Assembly: GCF_017377795.1 (NCBI RefSeq)
Contig: NZ_JAFRDR010000001.1
Span: forward strand, 930,001 to 994,000
Direction of reading: 5' to 3'
DNA: 64,000 nt
Source: Williamsia soli
GTDB taxonomy: Bacteria; Actinomycetota; Actinomycetes; Mycobacteriales; Mycobacteriaceae
Part shown: positions 44,401-52,040 of the stretch, piece after piece
How positions within the stretch are numbered: the stretch's first letter is position 1
Layout of the letters: each line of letters opens with the position of its first letter
Translations under genes and position numbers: made by a program
The notes under the pieces: model-generated
Seen by the model: only the letters and a program-made list of their open reading frames with translations
The model's database searches: none
What the model was told of the DNA's origin: nothing

Positions 44401-45050
44401 CGACCGGGGTGCTCAGGCATCGGGAGGAGTCCGTCTTCGACGGCCCGCTGATACAACTCCACCTTTGAGCCGGCGGGGCGGCCGGCGTCGGCGTATTTCA
44501 TCCGGATCCGGGCGAGGTAGTCGTTGACGGTGTTCGGCGACAGGCCGGTCATCCGTGCCACGCGGTCGGCCTTCTCGCCGGACGCGTACAAAGCAAGCAC
44601 GTCTCGTTGACGGGGACTCAGGTCGACATCGGCCAGCCCTGGATCGCCGTCGATCGCTGCGGCCCACTCGGTGGTCACCACCTGACGTCCTTGCGCGGCT
44701 GCGACGATGGCTGCGACGACGACGTCTGTCGGTTCCGATTTACGTACGACACCCAGCACGCCGGCCTTCGCGGCTTGTCGAACGAGGTACGGGTTCTCGG
44801 CTCCGGTGAAGACCAGCGTTTCGAGGCCCGCAGCGCGTAGCTGTTCGACGTTGGCGGTAGGGGAGGATCCGTCCGACAGTCTCAGGTCGAGCAGGACGAG
44901 GTCGAGGTCGAGACCTTGATCGAGCAGGCCGGTGACCGTGCCCGCGGAACCCGCGACCTCGACACGGGAATCATCGGCCAGCATTGCCTTGAGGCCCAGC
45001 ACCACAGATGAGTGATCCTCGACGACCCCGACTTTCCTCGCGGTATTCAT
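44397..45050 (-). CDS. LuxR/NarL-family response regulator
   Basis: This 217-aa protein has a receiver domain (VGVVEDHSSVVLGLKAML, phosphorylated Asp in LVLLDLRLSDG near residue 52, Thr in LVFTGA, Lys in VVRKSE) and a C-terminal LuxR helix-turn-helix (LSPRQRDVLALYASGEKADRVARMTGLSPNTVNDY is the region, residues about 143-180). It is the first gene of the three-gene signalling unit. Target genes are unknown. Confidence 0.92.
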   Translation of the reverse strand: MNTARKVGVVEDHSSVVLGLKAMLADDSRVEVAGSAGTVTGLLDQGLDLDLVLLDLRLSDGSSPTANVEQLRAAGLETLVFTGAENPYLVRQAAKAGVLGVVRKSEPTDVVVAAIVAAAQGRQVVTTEWAAAIDGDPGLADVDLSPRQRDVLALYASGEKADRVARMTGLSPNTVNDYLARIRMKYADAGRPAGSKVELYQRAVEDGLLPMPEHPGR

Positions 45051-45192
45051 TCATCGGCCCTTCTTTCGACTCCCAGAGATCATCCCCTATCGCAGTTCAA
45101 TTCGTATCTTCGTCAAATCAAATGAAGTAGATCGTGGAGTCGGTCGCCGTAAATGGCTCGACGTGTGGCGGGCCGGGTCCTAGTCTTCGGCA

Positions 45193-45519
45193 ATGTCCAT
45201 CCGCTACCACGTGTCTTCGGTTTTGAATCGTGCCTCCATCTCGCGGTACGGGCTGGACTGGAGCCGCATGGGTGCAGCGCCAGGTATCGCGGGAAGCCGA
45301 GAACCCGAGCAACAGGGTTGCTTCCTCGCCGGCAATGAGTGGGAGCGGGACTGGTTCGTGCGGATGAACAACACCGGTGGCGACGTCGATGTGTGGGAGG
45401 TCCATGGCGTCGAGGCCGACGATCTGACGCAATCACCCGAGGGCTACTACTTTCTGCCTGGTGTCCTCCCGCCGAGTCGCGTGCGGCTGTCGCAGCGAGA
45501 TATCCCGCCGCAGGTGTAG
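45193..45519 (+). CDS. Small conserved hypothetical protein, possibly ADP-ribosyltransferase-like
   Basis: This 108-aa protein starts RYHVSSVLNRASISRYGLDW and contains REPEQQGCFLAG, WFVRMNNTGGDVDVWEVHG and GYYFLPGVLPPSRVRL. The opening resembles the start of ART-fold proteins (RES/KptA-like), in which a front strand carries His or Arg and is followed by an 'I..GL' helix. That comparison is tentative. It has no partner gene next to it and no signal peptide. Confidence 0.72.
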   Translation: MSIRYHVSSVLNRASISRYGLDWSRMGAAPGIAGSREPEQQGCFLAGNEWERDWFVRMNNTGGDVDVWEVHGVEADDLTQSPEGYYFLPGVLPPSRVRLSQRDIPPQV

Positions 45520-45594
45520 CTGGGTCGTCGTCGAACGTCGATGAATACTGCTCTGCGGCAGTAGGTCCGGAGGAAATTTTTCTCTCAGAATGTG

Positions 45595-45621
45595 TTGGCA
45601 CTCGGGGGGTGAGAGTGCTAA
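45595..45621 (+). promoter_or_regulatory. CIRCE heat-shock operator
   Basis: TTGGCACTC (45595-45603), nine bases, then GAGTGCTAA (45613-45621) match the CIRCE consensus TTAGCACTC-N9-GAGTGCTAA with one difference in the left arm. HrcA binds this element. It lies 72 bases upstream of the Hsp20 start, so the gene is probably repressed by HrcA at normal temperature. Confidence 0.9.
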
Positions 45622-45693
45622 AAATGTGGTGCACAGTGATTGGTCGCCCGCCAACCGGTGGCGGGCAGCGAGTGACGTAGGAGGTGGGTTGCT

Positions 45694-46131
45694 GTGCTTC
45701 GTTTTGATCCTTTCGGTGATGTGGATGCGTTGACCCGCGGGTTGCTGCACTCGGCGGGATCGTCTCGAACTCCGCGGTTCATGCCGATGGACCTGTGCAA
45801 ACTCGATGGTCACTATCTGCTGACCGCTGATCTACCCGGCGTCGATCCGGGATCGGTGGACGTCAGCGTGGACAACGGGGTGCTGACCCTGTCGGCGCAG
45901 CGCACTGCCCGCTCGGAAGACGGCGTCCAGTGGCTGACGAACGAACGGCCCTTCGGAAGTTATCGTCGGCAGTTGTCCCTCGGCGAGGGAATCGATGCGG
46001 CCGGCATCACCGCGCGCTACGACAACGGTGTTCTGTCGGTTACGATCCCGATCGCGGAGAAGGCCAAGCCACGCCGCGTCGAGATCCAACATTCCGACCA
46101 TCAGCAGTCCATCGAGGCTTCCTCCGGCTGA
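45694..46131 (+). CDS. Small heat-shock protein (Hsp20/alpha-crystallin)
   Basis: This 145-aa chaperone has an alpha-crystallin domain: MDLCKLDGHYLLTADLPGVDPGSVDVSVDNGVLTLSAQR, then GSYRRQLSLGEGID and the typical ARYDNGVLSVTIPIAEKAKPRRVEI. It holds unfolded proteins in the cytoplasm without ATP. Start GTG 45694 sits 9 bases behind GGAGG. A CIRCE operator upstream and a strong terminator downstream make it a single-gene HrcA-regulated unit. Confidence 0.94.
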   Translation: MLRFDPFGDVDALTRGLLHSAGSSRTPRFMPMDLCKLDGHYLLTADLPGVDPGSVDVSVDNGVLTLSAQRTARSEDGVQWLTNERPFGSYRRQLSLGEGIDAAGITARYDNGVLSVTIPIAEKAKPRRVEIQHSDHQQSIEASSG

Positions 46132-46173
46132 TCACCGCGCCATCGAGAAGCCCTCACGGACCGGTCCGTCAAC

Positions 46174-46211
46174 GTGGTGTCGCCCAGGTATATCTGGGCG
46201 ACACCACTTTT
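46174..46211 (+). terminator. Rho-independent terminator of the Hsp20 gene
   Basis: A 14-bp perfect stem, GTGGTGTCGCCCAG with CTGGGCGACACCAC, encloses the loop GTATAT and is followed by TTTT (46208-46211). It starts 43 bases after the stop codon. Confidence 0.96.
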
Positions 46212-46289
46212 CGATGAGTCCGGAATATCAGGTTCCACGTCGCCGTTGTTCGACGCGAGCTGTTGCTGACAATCAGAGAGGAGACAACC

Positions 46290-46451
46290 ATGCCCTACTA
46301 TCCCTCCACAATGACCTGGACCTCGCCGGTCACTCGCAGTGATGCGCGGCTCCGCGACGACGAGCCCAGCCCCGGATGGTGGGGTTGGCTCACTCTCGTG
46401 GCTGTATTCGGCACGTTCGCCGCGGCGTTGATCTTCGGCGTGCCACGTTGA
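46290..46451 (+). CDS. Small single-helix membrane protein
   Basis: This 53-aa protein starts MPYYPSTMTW, has a hydrophilic front half and one membrane helix (WGWLTLVAVFGTFAAALIF) near the C-terminus. AGAGAGGAG provides a good ribosome site upstream of ATG 46290. Family unknown. The next small membrane protein gene follows 5 bases later, so they are probably co-transcribed. Confidence 0.72.
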   Translation: MPYYPSTMTWTSPVTRSDARLRDDEPSPGWWGWLTLVAVFGTFAAALIFGVPR

Positions 46452-46456
46452 CTCAA

Positions 46457-46714
46457 ATGGTTGTGCTGGACATGACTTCTGACCTGCATCGCTCGACGTT
46501 GTCGCGGTGGACCGAACGCGCACGGCGCGCTGTCGCGGCCGACCGGTTGCTGACCGCGGCGGCTGTGCTGTTCGCGATTGCCATTCCGAGCTGGGTCATC
46601 GTGGCCATTGCCTCCGCCAGCCTCGTCCTCGGGTCGGCGGTAGCGGTGGCGACTTGTTCGACGCTCGGTTCGATCGGATTGGTAGCCATCGACCTGTGGT
46701 CCAGGAGGCGGTGA
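46457..46714 (+). CDS. Small two-helix membrane protein
   Basis: This 85-aa protein has a basic amphipathic front (LHRSTLSRWTERARRAVAA) and two hydrophobic segments (LLTAAAVLFAIAIPSWVIV and ASLVLGSAVAVATCSTLGSI). The ATG at 46472 is an alternative start. I do not recognise the family. Confidence 0.6.
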   Translation: MVVLDMTSDLHRSTLSRWTERARRAVAADRLLTAAAVLFAIAIPSWVIVAIASASLVLGSAVAVATCSTLGSIGLVAIDLWSRRR

Positions 46715-46736
46715 AGATAGACGAATTGCGGTCACC

Positions 46737-46810
46737 CGCTCCACTTTCGTGAATCCGCTCCACTTCCAGAACACTGGAAGTGGAGCAGATTTCTACAAGT
46801 GGAGCAGATT
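46737..46810. repeat. Four copies of a GCTCCACTT word forming a hairpin
   Basis: GCTCCACTTCCAG (46757-46769) and CTGGAAGTGGAGC (46774-46786) form a perfect 13-bp hairpin with a 4-nt loop. A further forward copy (CCGCTCCACTTTC, 46737 onward) and a further inverted copy (AAGTGGAGCAGATT, to 46810) flank it. It lies between two plus-strand genes; it could be a terminator or a regulator-binding array. Confidence 0.75.
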
Positions 46811-46859
46811 GCGGCTGGACATTGATCAGCCGCTGCCGAACGGCTCGTATCCTGAGCCG

Positions 46860-47720
46860 ATGAGAACACCATCGTGGGTGGAATTGGTCGGGCGCAATAT
46901 CGCTGCGAGTGCCCTGTCGGTGTCGGGGTCGTTGCGTGTCTCCGGCAAGAACAGGCAGGACGAACCCTTCGACGAGCTCTTCGAGTTCTGGCACGGCGGA
47001 GGTGGGCAATGGCGCATCGAACGTGACGGCGAGGTGGTCTACCTAGCGGCGGACGATCAATCGGCACTCGTCCTCATCGACGGACAGTTGCAGCGTCAAC
47101 CTGCCGGCCGCATGCGGATGGCATGGGTGGGGTCCATGTTCAGTCCTCTCGATCTCCTGGGTGAGGACTCGCTCTTGAGAAAGATGAGTACTCGCACGAA
47201 GGTGACCCACGAGGCCGAATCCGTCGAGAAGTACGGTCGGGCAGCGTGGTCCACAGAGCTGGTGACCCCCAAAGGCGACGACACCATCGAACTCGCTTTT
47301 GACGACGACACCGGGATCCTTGTGCTGCTGCGTACCCCGAACGGTGGCCTTCTGGAGGTCACCAACCTGGCGGTTCACGACCAGATCGACAGTGAACGGT
47401 TCACCTGGGACGGCCAGATCTCCAACGCAGACTTCGATAGAAAAGATCCGCGAGCCCAGGCTGCTAACCGAATTGAGATTCTCAGCGCACTGGTCGATGC
47501 CCTCGAACGGCCGCAGGATGTGCTGAGCGCCGTCGCCGGGACTGCTGACCACCAGCAGGCAAGGACGGCGGTCGTCGACCTCCTCGGCGTGAGCGAGACC
47601 GGCGCCGACGCTGTCCTCGCCATGCAGGTCCGGCGCTTCGGTGGTGCCGAGGTGGACAAGATCCGGCGCGAGCTGGCCGAACTGCGCCAGCACACAGAAC
47701 ATCCGGCCGTCGATCAATGA
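46860..47720 (+). CDS. Orphan protein with GyrA-like C-terminal segment
   Basis: This 286-aa protein has a beta-rich front part (QWRIERDGEVVYLAADDQSALVLIDG) and a middle resembling the protein encoded at 49169-50197: YGRAAWSTELVTP against YLGRTCWSVELAPP, then SERFTWDGQI against PAMFVWTGAI. Its last 55 residues (VVDLLGVSETGADAVLAMQVRRFGG) look like the GyrA segment with the LDMQLRRL motif. The start ATG 46860 is chosen because upstream in-frame codons run through the repeat hairpin. Function unknown. Confidence 0.75.
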   Translation: MRTPSWVELVGRNIAASALSVSGSLRVSGKNRQDEPFDELFEFWHGGGGQWRIERDGEVVYLAADDQSALVLIDGQLQRQPAGRMRMAWVGSMFSPLDLLGEDSLLRKMSTRTKVTHEAESVEKYGRAAWSTELVTPKGDDTIELAFDDDTGILVLLRTPNGGLLEVTNLAVHDQIDSERFTWDGQISNADFDRKDPRAQAANRIEILSALVDALERPQDVLSAVAGTADHQQARTAVVDLLGVSETGADAVLAMQVRRFGGAEVDKIRRELAELRQHTEHPAVDQ

Positions 47721-47787
47721 TGGCGGCGTGCCAACCCTCGTTCAGTCGTCAACGATAAATGCTGTCGCACTCATCGGTGCTGACTCG

Positions 47788-48258
47788 TCACTTCGACGAC
47801 AACGTGCCGATCGCGATGCGCCGACCGTTGTCCGTCCACACCGCACGACCCTCATGCAGTTCCGCCGACATGAAACCGCCGCCGTCGCGCCATGGCCAGG
47901 CCACATGGGAACGGGCCACCTGGTCCTGAACGAGGTCGGCAATACACGCGAGGATCGTCTCCTCGTCGTCGTCGAACTGGGGTACGCCGCCGCTCATTCC
48001 GAACCCGTCAGGTCCGCGACCCGCTGCCGTGACGCTGCTGAGCAGCATCACGCCGCCGTTGAGGGCGTCGTACTGGGCGACCCAGTCGATCCGATCGATG
48101 GTGCCCGCGTAGTGGCGCACGTGCAGATCCCGGCCGAGTCGGTGCAGTGCGTTGAGCCACGGGTCGGGCAAATCCGACGACGCCACCTGGACGGACGTGC
48201 CCGAGGTCCAGGAGGCCAACAGCACCTGCTCGTATCCGGGCTCGGGGAAGGACCACAT
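47788..48258 (-). CDS. Conserved hypothetical protein, 156 aa
   Basis: The protein starts MWSFPEPGYEQVLLASW and has mixed alpha/beta character with no signal peptide or membrane helix (HVRHYAGTIDRIDWVAQYDALNGG, then HEGRAVWTDNGRRIAIGTLS). Family not recognised. It converges with the preceding orphan gene and its promoter side faces a large inverted repeat. Confidence 0.7.
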   Translation of the reverse strand: MWSFPEPGYEQVLLASWTSGTSVQVASSDLPDPWLNALHRLGRDLHVRHYAGTIDRIDWVAQYDALNGGVMLLSSVTAAGRGPDGFGMSGGVPQFDDDEETILACIADLVQDQVARSHVAWPWRDGGGFMSAELHEGRAVWTDNGRRIAIGTLSSK

Positions 48259-48290
48259 GGCTCAAGGGTGTCATCTGCCGCCAACTCACG

Positions 48291-48351
48291 GTCGAGCGTG
48301 TAGTTCCTGCGAAGGCGTCCCGGGCGATGCCGCGAGAACTACGCGCTCGAC
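48291..48351. repeat. Large inverted repeat, 16-bp arms
   Basis: GTCGAGCGTGTAGTTC (48291-48306) pairs with GAACTACGCGCTCGAC (48336-48351) with one mismatch, around a 29-nt spacer. It sits 32 bases upstream of the minus-strand gene starting at 48258 and upstream of the micro-ORF at 48486. It may be an operator or a structured leader. Confidence 0.75.
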
Positions 48352-48485
48352 GGGCTGAGCGGGTTGATGTCGGATTGGACCCAGTGAACCGCGCCACATG
48401 TAGGTCCGTGTTTCGGTCGCAGCGAGATAAAGTTTGTGCGCGTAGGTAATTGCCGCGCAACCACAAAAGGAATCGGGGATTCACA

Positions 48486-48557
48486 GTGGGATCAGTCGGA
48501 ACAATTATTGGCATCTATCAGCTCTACAAATTTCTTTCAGACCTCGGTCTGATCTGA
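48486..48557 (+). CDS. Leaderless amphipathic micropeptide 3, 23 aa (candidate)
   Basis: A 23-codon frame from GTG 48486 gives a peptide that starts MGSVGTIIGIYQ and ends FLSDLGLI. It is hydrophobic and amphipathic, with one Lys and one Asp, and no signal peptide. AAAGGAATCGGGG upstream is a plausible but imperfect ribosome site. A hairpin follows 21 bases after the stop, the same layout as the micro-ORFs near 4.5 kb. Without that layout I would not call it. It resembles phenol-soluble modulins in size and in a VGTII-like opening, which may be chance. Confidence 0.5.
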   Translation: MGSVGTIIGIYQLYKFLSDLGLI

Positions 48558-48578
48558 TCATCTCTGCGTGACGCTGAG

Positions 48579-48618
48579 CCCCGCCGGCCGCGTCGCTTTG
48601 GTCGTTTGGCCAGCGGGG
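48579..48618 (+). terminator. Hairpin after micro-ORF 3
   Basis: CCCCGCCGGCC (48579-48589) pairs with GGCCAGCGGGG (48608-48618) with one mismatch, loop 18 nt. It starts 21 bases after the micro-ORF stop; no T-tract follows. Confidence 0.6.
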
Positions 48619-48779
48619 TGTCCCGCTTCCACCGCAGATCAACTGCATTAACTGGATTGACTCCGGCTATTGCTGAAAGCCCCGGAAGATTCCGTGGCGG
48701 TCTGCGGAGTCGGAGTAGTCGATAAGACCCGTGTTCCCGATCGATAGATTCGCTTCCATCGATGCGACTTCAGAAGGGA

Positions 48780-49088
48780 TCACTCGGACGACGAGTCCTC
48801 GGGTGCCGTAGTCGGCACTGCCACGTATTCGTCGCCCTCGGTACTGGCGACTATCGGCCTCATCGCTTCGGCGAGTACCCGTCCCCAGAGTGCGTCATCG
48901 CGGAAATCTGTTCGGATGATGAGGGATTCGTCGGAACCGAGTTCCCTAGCCGAAGGTTGCGCCGAAGAACCTTCGCTGCTCTGGCACCCGGTTACGGCGA
49001 CGACGACTCCGACAAGAACTGAGAACAACAACCTTCGGCGGCCTCGCCGGCGCGACGTGGGGCGAGCCCCGGACATGGTCACCGACAT
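48780..49088 (-). CDS. Short lipoprotein with truncated DUF6924-like segment
   Basis: This 102-aa protein has a very basic front (SRRRGRRRLLFSVLVGVVV) and a lipobox at AVTGC. The mature part contains SLIIRTDFRDDALWGRVL, which resembles the start of DUF6924 proteins. The rest of that domain seems missing, since the protein soon ends with TTAPEDSSSE. It is probably an anchored fragment of a larger ancestor. The ATG at 49088 is chosen because it leaves a normal-length signal peptide. Confidence 0.68.
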   Translation of the reverse strand: MSVTMSGARPTSRRRGRRRLLFSVLVGVVVAVTGCQSSEGSSAQPSARELGSDESLIIRTDFRDDALWGRVLAEAMRPIVASTEGDEYVAVPTTAPEDSSSE

Positions 49089-49168
49089 GACTGCAGCATC
49101 GCAGGTGCCGGCCGGCACCGTCCGCGGCGGGTCACGTCGAGCGTCGGGTACGTGCGAGGGTTGCCGGA

Positions 49169-50197
49169 TCAGCGCGACCCGGTCTCGTCGTTCCACGGCG
49201 CAAGGGGAGGGGTTCCGCCCGCGGGCTCGTCCGGGTGCAGCAATTGTTGCAACAAGCCCAGGGATTCGGCGTTCAGATCGCCGAGGAAGATGCCGACGGC
49301 CCAGTCGAAATCCCCTGCCGTCCAGGCGTGGACGACGGGGATGTCCCATCCGAGAAACCATTCTTCGGTCGAGCGTGGTCGCCGGGCCAGGCGCCCCAGT
49401 GGCCACTCGCCGATGGCGGCATCGAACGATCCGTCGTCCTCGTGTGAGCGGAGCAGGTGCATGTTCAGGTCGAGGGTGACCGGGACCGCGAGATCGAGAT
49501 CGGTGACGTGCTCACGGAACCAATCGTGCTGCTGGTCTTTACGTATGCCGACGCTCGGCGTTTGCACAGAGTGGAAGTCACCCCGCCGGAGGGACTCAGA
49601 CGTCCTGATTGCGCCGGTCCAGACGAACATCGCCGGGTCGATCGGAATGCCGGCGGTGAATTCGATGAAGCTGACGGCGGTTCCGGCAGCGTCGACGCGC
49701 TGTTGCAGGACCGCGCCCGTGCGTTGGTCCACGGTCAATTGCCTGGCGTAGGGCGCCTTGTCGCGGGGCGGGGCGAGTTCCACCGACCAACACGTGCGGC
49801 CCAGATACTCGATGTCTCTGATCGGTCCTGTCGGCGTCGTCCAGCGGCCGCCCACCCACTCTCCGGCCGAGCGCGTGACGAGCAGCTCTTTCCCTGGCCC
49901 GATGAATGACATTTCCCGAGCTGCGCCTCGCAGCGGCAGTTCCTCATGACGGGCAAACCGCCACACCGTCTCGCCATCGGTCATCGCGACCAAATCGCCG
50001 GCCACCGTCTCCACCCGGACTTTCGGCCCATCTCGCCATACTTGTAGATCGTCGACCCCCGCTACGTAGACGGGTGCGATGTCGCCCATGTGACCATAGA
50101 GGCCGCCCTCGACCTGTCCTGATCGGGAGATGACTCCCTGAATGGGCGCGTGCGGTCCGTCGACCATTGTCTTGAGCACCTCGATCCACGCAGTCAT
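49169..50197 (-). CDS. Orphan protein, paralogue of the protein at 46860-47720
   Basis: This 342-aa cytoplasmic-looking protein starts MTAWIEVLKTMVDGPHAPIQ. It has a beta-rich front (VWRDGPKVRVETVAGDLVAM) and a middle with YLGRTCWSVELAPP and FVWTGAI shared with the protein at 46860. Its C-terminal 100 residues (SHEDDGSFDAAIGEWPLGRLARRP) replace the GyrA-like tail of the paralogue. Function unknown. Start ATG 50197; the neighbouring membrane-protein gene diverges. Confidence 0.78.
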   Translation of the reverse strand: MTAWIEVLKTMVDGPHAPIQGVISRSGQVEGGLYGHMGDIAPVYVAGVDDLQVWRDGPKVRVETVAGDLVAMTDGETVWRFARHEELPLRGAAREMSFIGPGKELLVTRSAGEWVGGRWTTPTGPIRDIEYLGRTCWSVELAPPRDKAPYARQLTVDQRTGAVLQQRVDAAGTAVSFIEFTAGIPIDPAMFVWTGAIRTSESLRRGDFHSVQTPSVGIRKDQQHDWFREHVTDLDLAVPVTLDLNMHLLRSHEDDGSFDAAIGEWPLGRLARRPRSTEEWFLGWDIPVVHAWTAGDFDWAVGIFLGDLNAESLGLLQQLLHPDEPAGGTPPLAPWNDETGSR

Positions 50198-50316
50198 GAA
50201 CCAACGGTGCCACACGTTGCGCGGTCGTAGTGGCAGTCGATCGGAAACCTCTCGGAATCAACCGATCCCGCGTAGGTGTAGATCCGTCACGTCGCATTGT
50301 CTGCGAGACTGCGTCC

Positions 50317-51597
50317 ATGGTGAAGCAACTGGTGGCGCCGGCCGCCGTAGCGGTCGGCGGATTCGTTGCCGTGGTCGTACTTCGGACGCGACTCGGTGGC
50401 GGTAGCTTTCTCTTCGACCTCGAGGATCCGTGGCGGGCATTGATCGAAGGCGACACGGCGTGCGCCGCGCTGGCCGCAGTGATCGCTGTGGTTGTCAGCG
50501 CTGCAGTGCGCGATCGTGGCATCGCTTTCTCACTCGGCGGCGCCGGCTTTGTGATGCTCGGTGCGATAGCTGTGATCGACACCGCCGCGTCTTGGTCGAG
50601 TTATGGCCTCGCGGTGGCCACCGGATTGGTGGTCGCGGCGGTGGGATCTGTGGCCGCCAACGGGATGGACCGAAGTGCCTTGCAGGCCTCGCTCATCGGA
50701 GGAGCGCTGGCCGGTGCATTCCTGGCCATTCCGATTGATCAATACCGTCCGCGGGCCGGGTACGCCGGCGACTACGTCCCGGACGCCACCCCTGCGGACT
50801 GGCCCCTCGTGATCGGTGCCTCCGTCGCCCTCGTGTTGCTTGCTGGGTCCTGGTTCACGGCTTCGAGAAGTCCTGGCGCTGACTCACGCGCTATCGGGGT
50901 ACGTACAGGCCGCGCATTGGCGCTGGGGGTCGCGATACCGGTTGCGTCGGTGCTGCTGTGGTGGTGGTTTATCTCGACTGAGGTCCTCGCCGACGACGCG
51001 GATCTCGGTACCAGCACATGGTGGTTCGGAATCCTGCTGATACCGCTCGTCGTTGGTGGCGTGTTGTGGCTGCCTGGCCGGGACGGCGTGGTCCTGGCCG
51101 CTGTGCTCGCGACCGTGGCCGCGGCGGCCACCGTGCCCAACTGGCAGGGATCGTGGCCCGTGCTCGTGGTGTTCGTCGTCTTGATCATCGGCGGGATATG
51201 GACGGGACGCCGCGCGCCGCATCCCTTGGTCGCGGTCGGCGTGCTGCTGGTGTGCACGCTGGTGAACGTCAGCGATGAATCACCCTGGAAGGTAATCGGA
51301 ATCATCGCCGCTTTTGTGGTCCCGGCGGCAGCAGGCCATCTCGTCGTAGCCTGTCTGCCCACGACCGTCGTTCTCAGCACCGTGGCGGTCACGTCACCGG
51401 CAACGCTGTATGCGGTCACCGGCATCACGTTCGGGTGGGTGGCGTACGGTGGCTCGCGCGAATCGGGTTTCGACAGTTACGCACCGAGCACCGCACAACT
51501 GATCTTGTCGGTGGTCACGATCGTTGCGTGCGCCGCTGCGATCGTCATCGTCACCCGACGCCAACCAGTAGCCGACGTGGAGCCGTCACGGCCCTAG
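50317..51597 (+). CDS. Polytopic membrane protein of unknown function
   Basis: This 426-aa protein consists almost entirely of about eleven hydrophobic segments (for example AAVAVGGFVAVVVL, GIIAAFVVPAAAGHLVVACL) with short loops. I see no transporter signature. The ATG at 50317 leaves a sensible first helix; the upstream in-frame stretch is polar and unlikely to be coding. It ends 19 bases before a convergent small membrane-protein gene. Confidence 0.8.
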   Translation: MVKQLVAPAAVAVGGFVAVVVLRTRLGGGSFLFDLEDPWRALIEGDTACAALAAVIAVVVSAAVRDRGIAFSLGGAGFVMLGAIAVIDTAASWSSYGLAVATGLVVAAVGSVAANGMDRSALQASLIGGALAGAFLAIPIDQYRPRAGYAGDYVPDATPADWPLVIGASVALVLLAGSWFTASRSPGADSRAIGVRTGRALALGVAIPVASVLLWWWFISTEVLADDADLGTSTWWFGILLIPLVVGGVLWLPGRDGVVLAAVLATVAAAATVPNWQGSWPVLVVFVVLIIGGIWTGRRAPHPLVAVGVLLVCTLVNVSDESPWKVIGIIAAFVVPAAAGHLVVACLPTTVVLSTVAVTSPATLYAVTGITFGWVAYGGSRESGFDSYAPSTAQLILSVVTIVACAAAIVIVTRRQPVADVEPSRP

Positions 51598-51616
51598 AAT
51601 GCTGCGAGCCGAGAAG

Positions 51617-51829
51617 TCAGTTCTGGCCCCGGATACGAATGAGCTGCAGGCCCCCAGCGATCGCGACGAGCGGCCAGCAGATGACTGCGACCCACAGACT
51701 CGGGTTGCGTTCGCCGTTCGCGAGGTCGTAGACGGCGAGGGCGGTCAACGCGATGCCGGCTGCGACGCAAAACCATGCTAATCCAGCGCGGGCCGACGAA
51801 CCGGGGGGTGTGCTGCCAGTGAAAGTCAC
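51617..51829 (-). CDS. Small two-helix membrane protein
   Basis: This 70-aa protein has two hydrophobic segments (GLAWFCVAAGIALTALAVY and SLWVAVICWPLVAIAGGL) and a short basic tail. It starts at GTG 51829. Family unknown. Confidence 0.65.
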   Translation of the reverse strand: MTFTGSTPPGSSARAGLAWFCVAAGIALTALAVYDLANGERNPSLWVAVICWPLVAIAGGLQLIRIRGQN

Positions 51830-52040
51830 GGAATGAATATACCGGCGCTCGTTAATCTTCGCTCTGCTGACGCCGGCTGCCGCGGAATGCTCTCTGATTC
51901 AATTGCTCCCACGTGCTGCAATTTCTGCGAAGAGCCGGTTATTCACCTCGAGTTCAGTAGCCTTCCCAAAGGGCTGACCGTAACGGACATGACGACGTCA
52001 ACGACATGTCTCCCGGAGCGGCCACTATCGGGGGAGAAGA

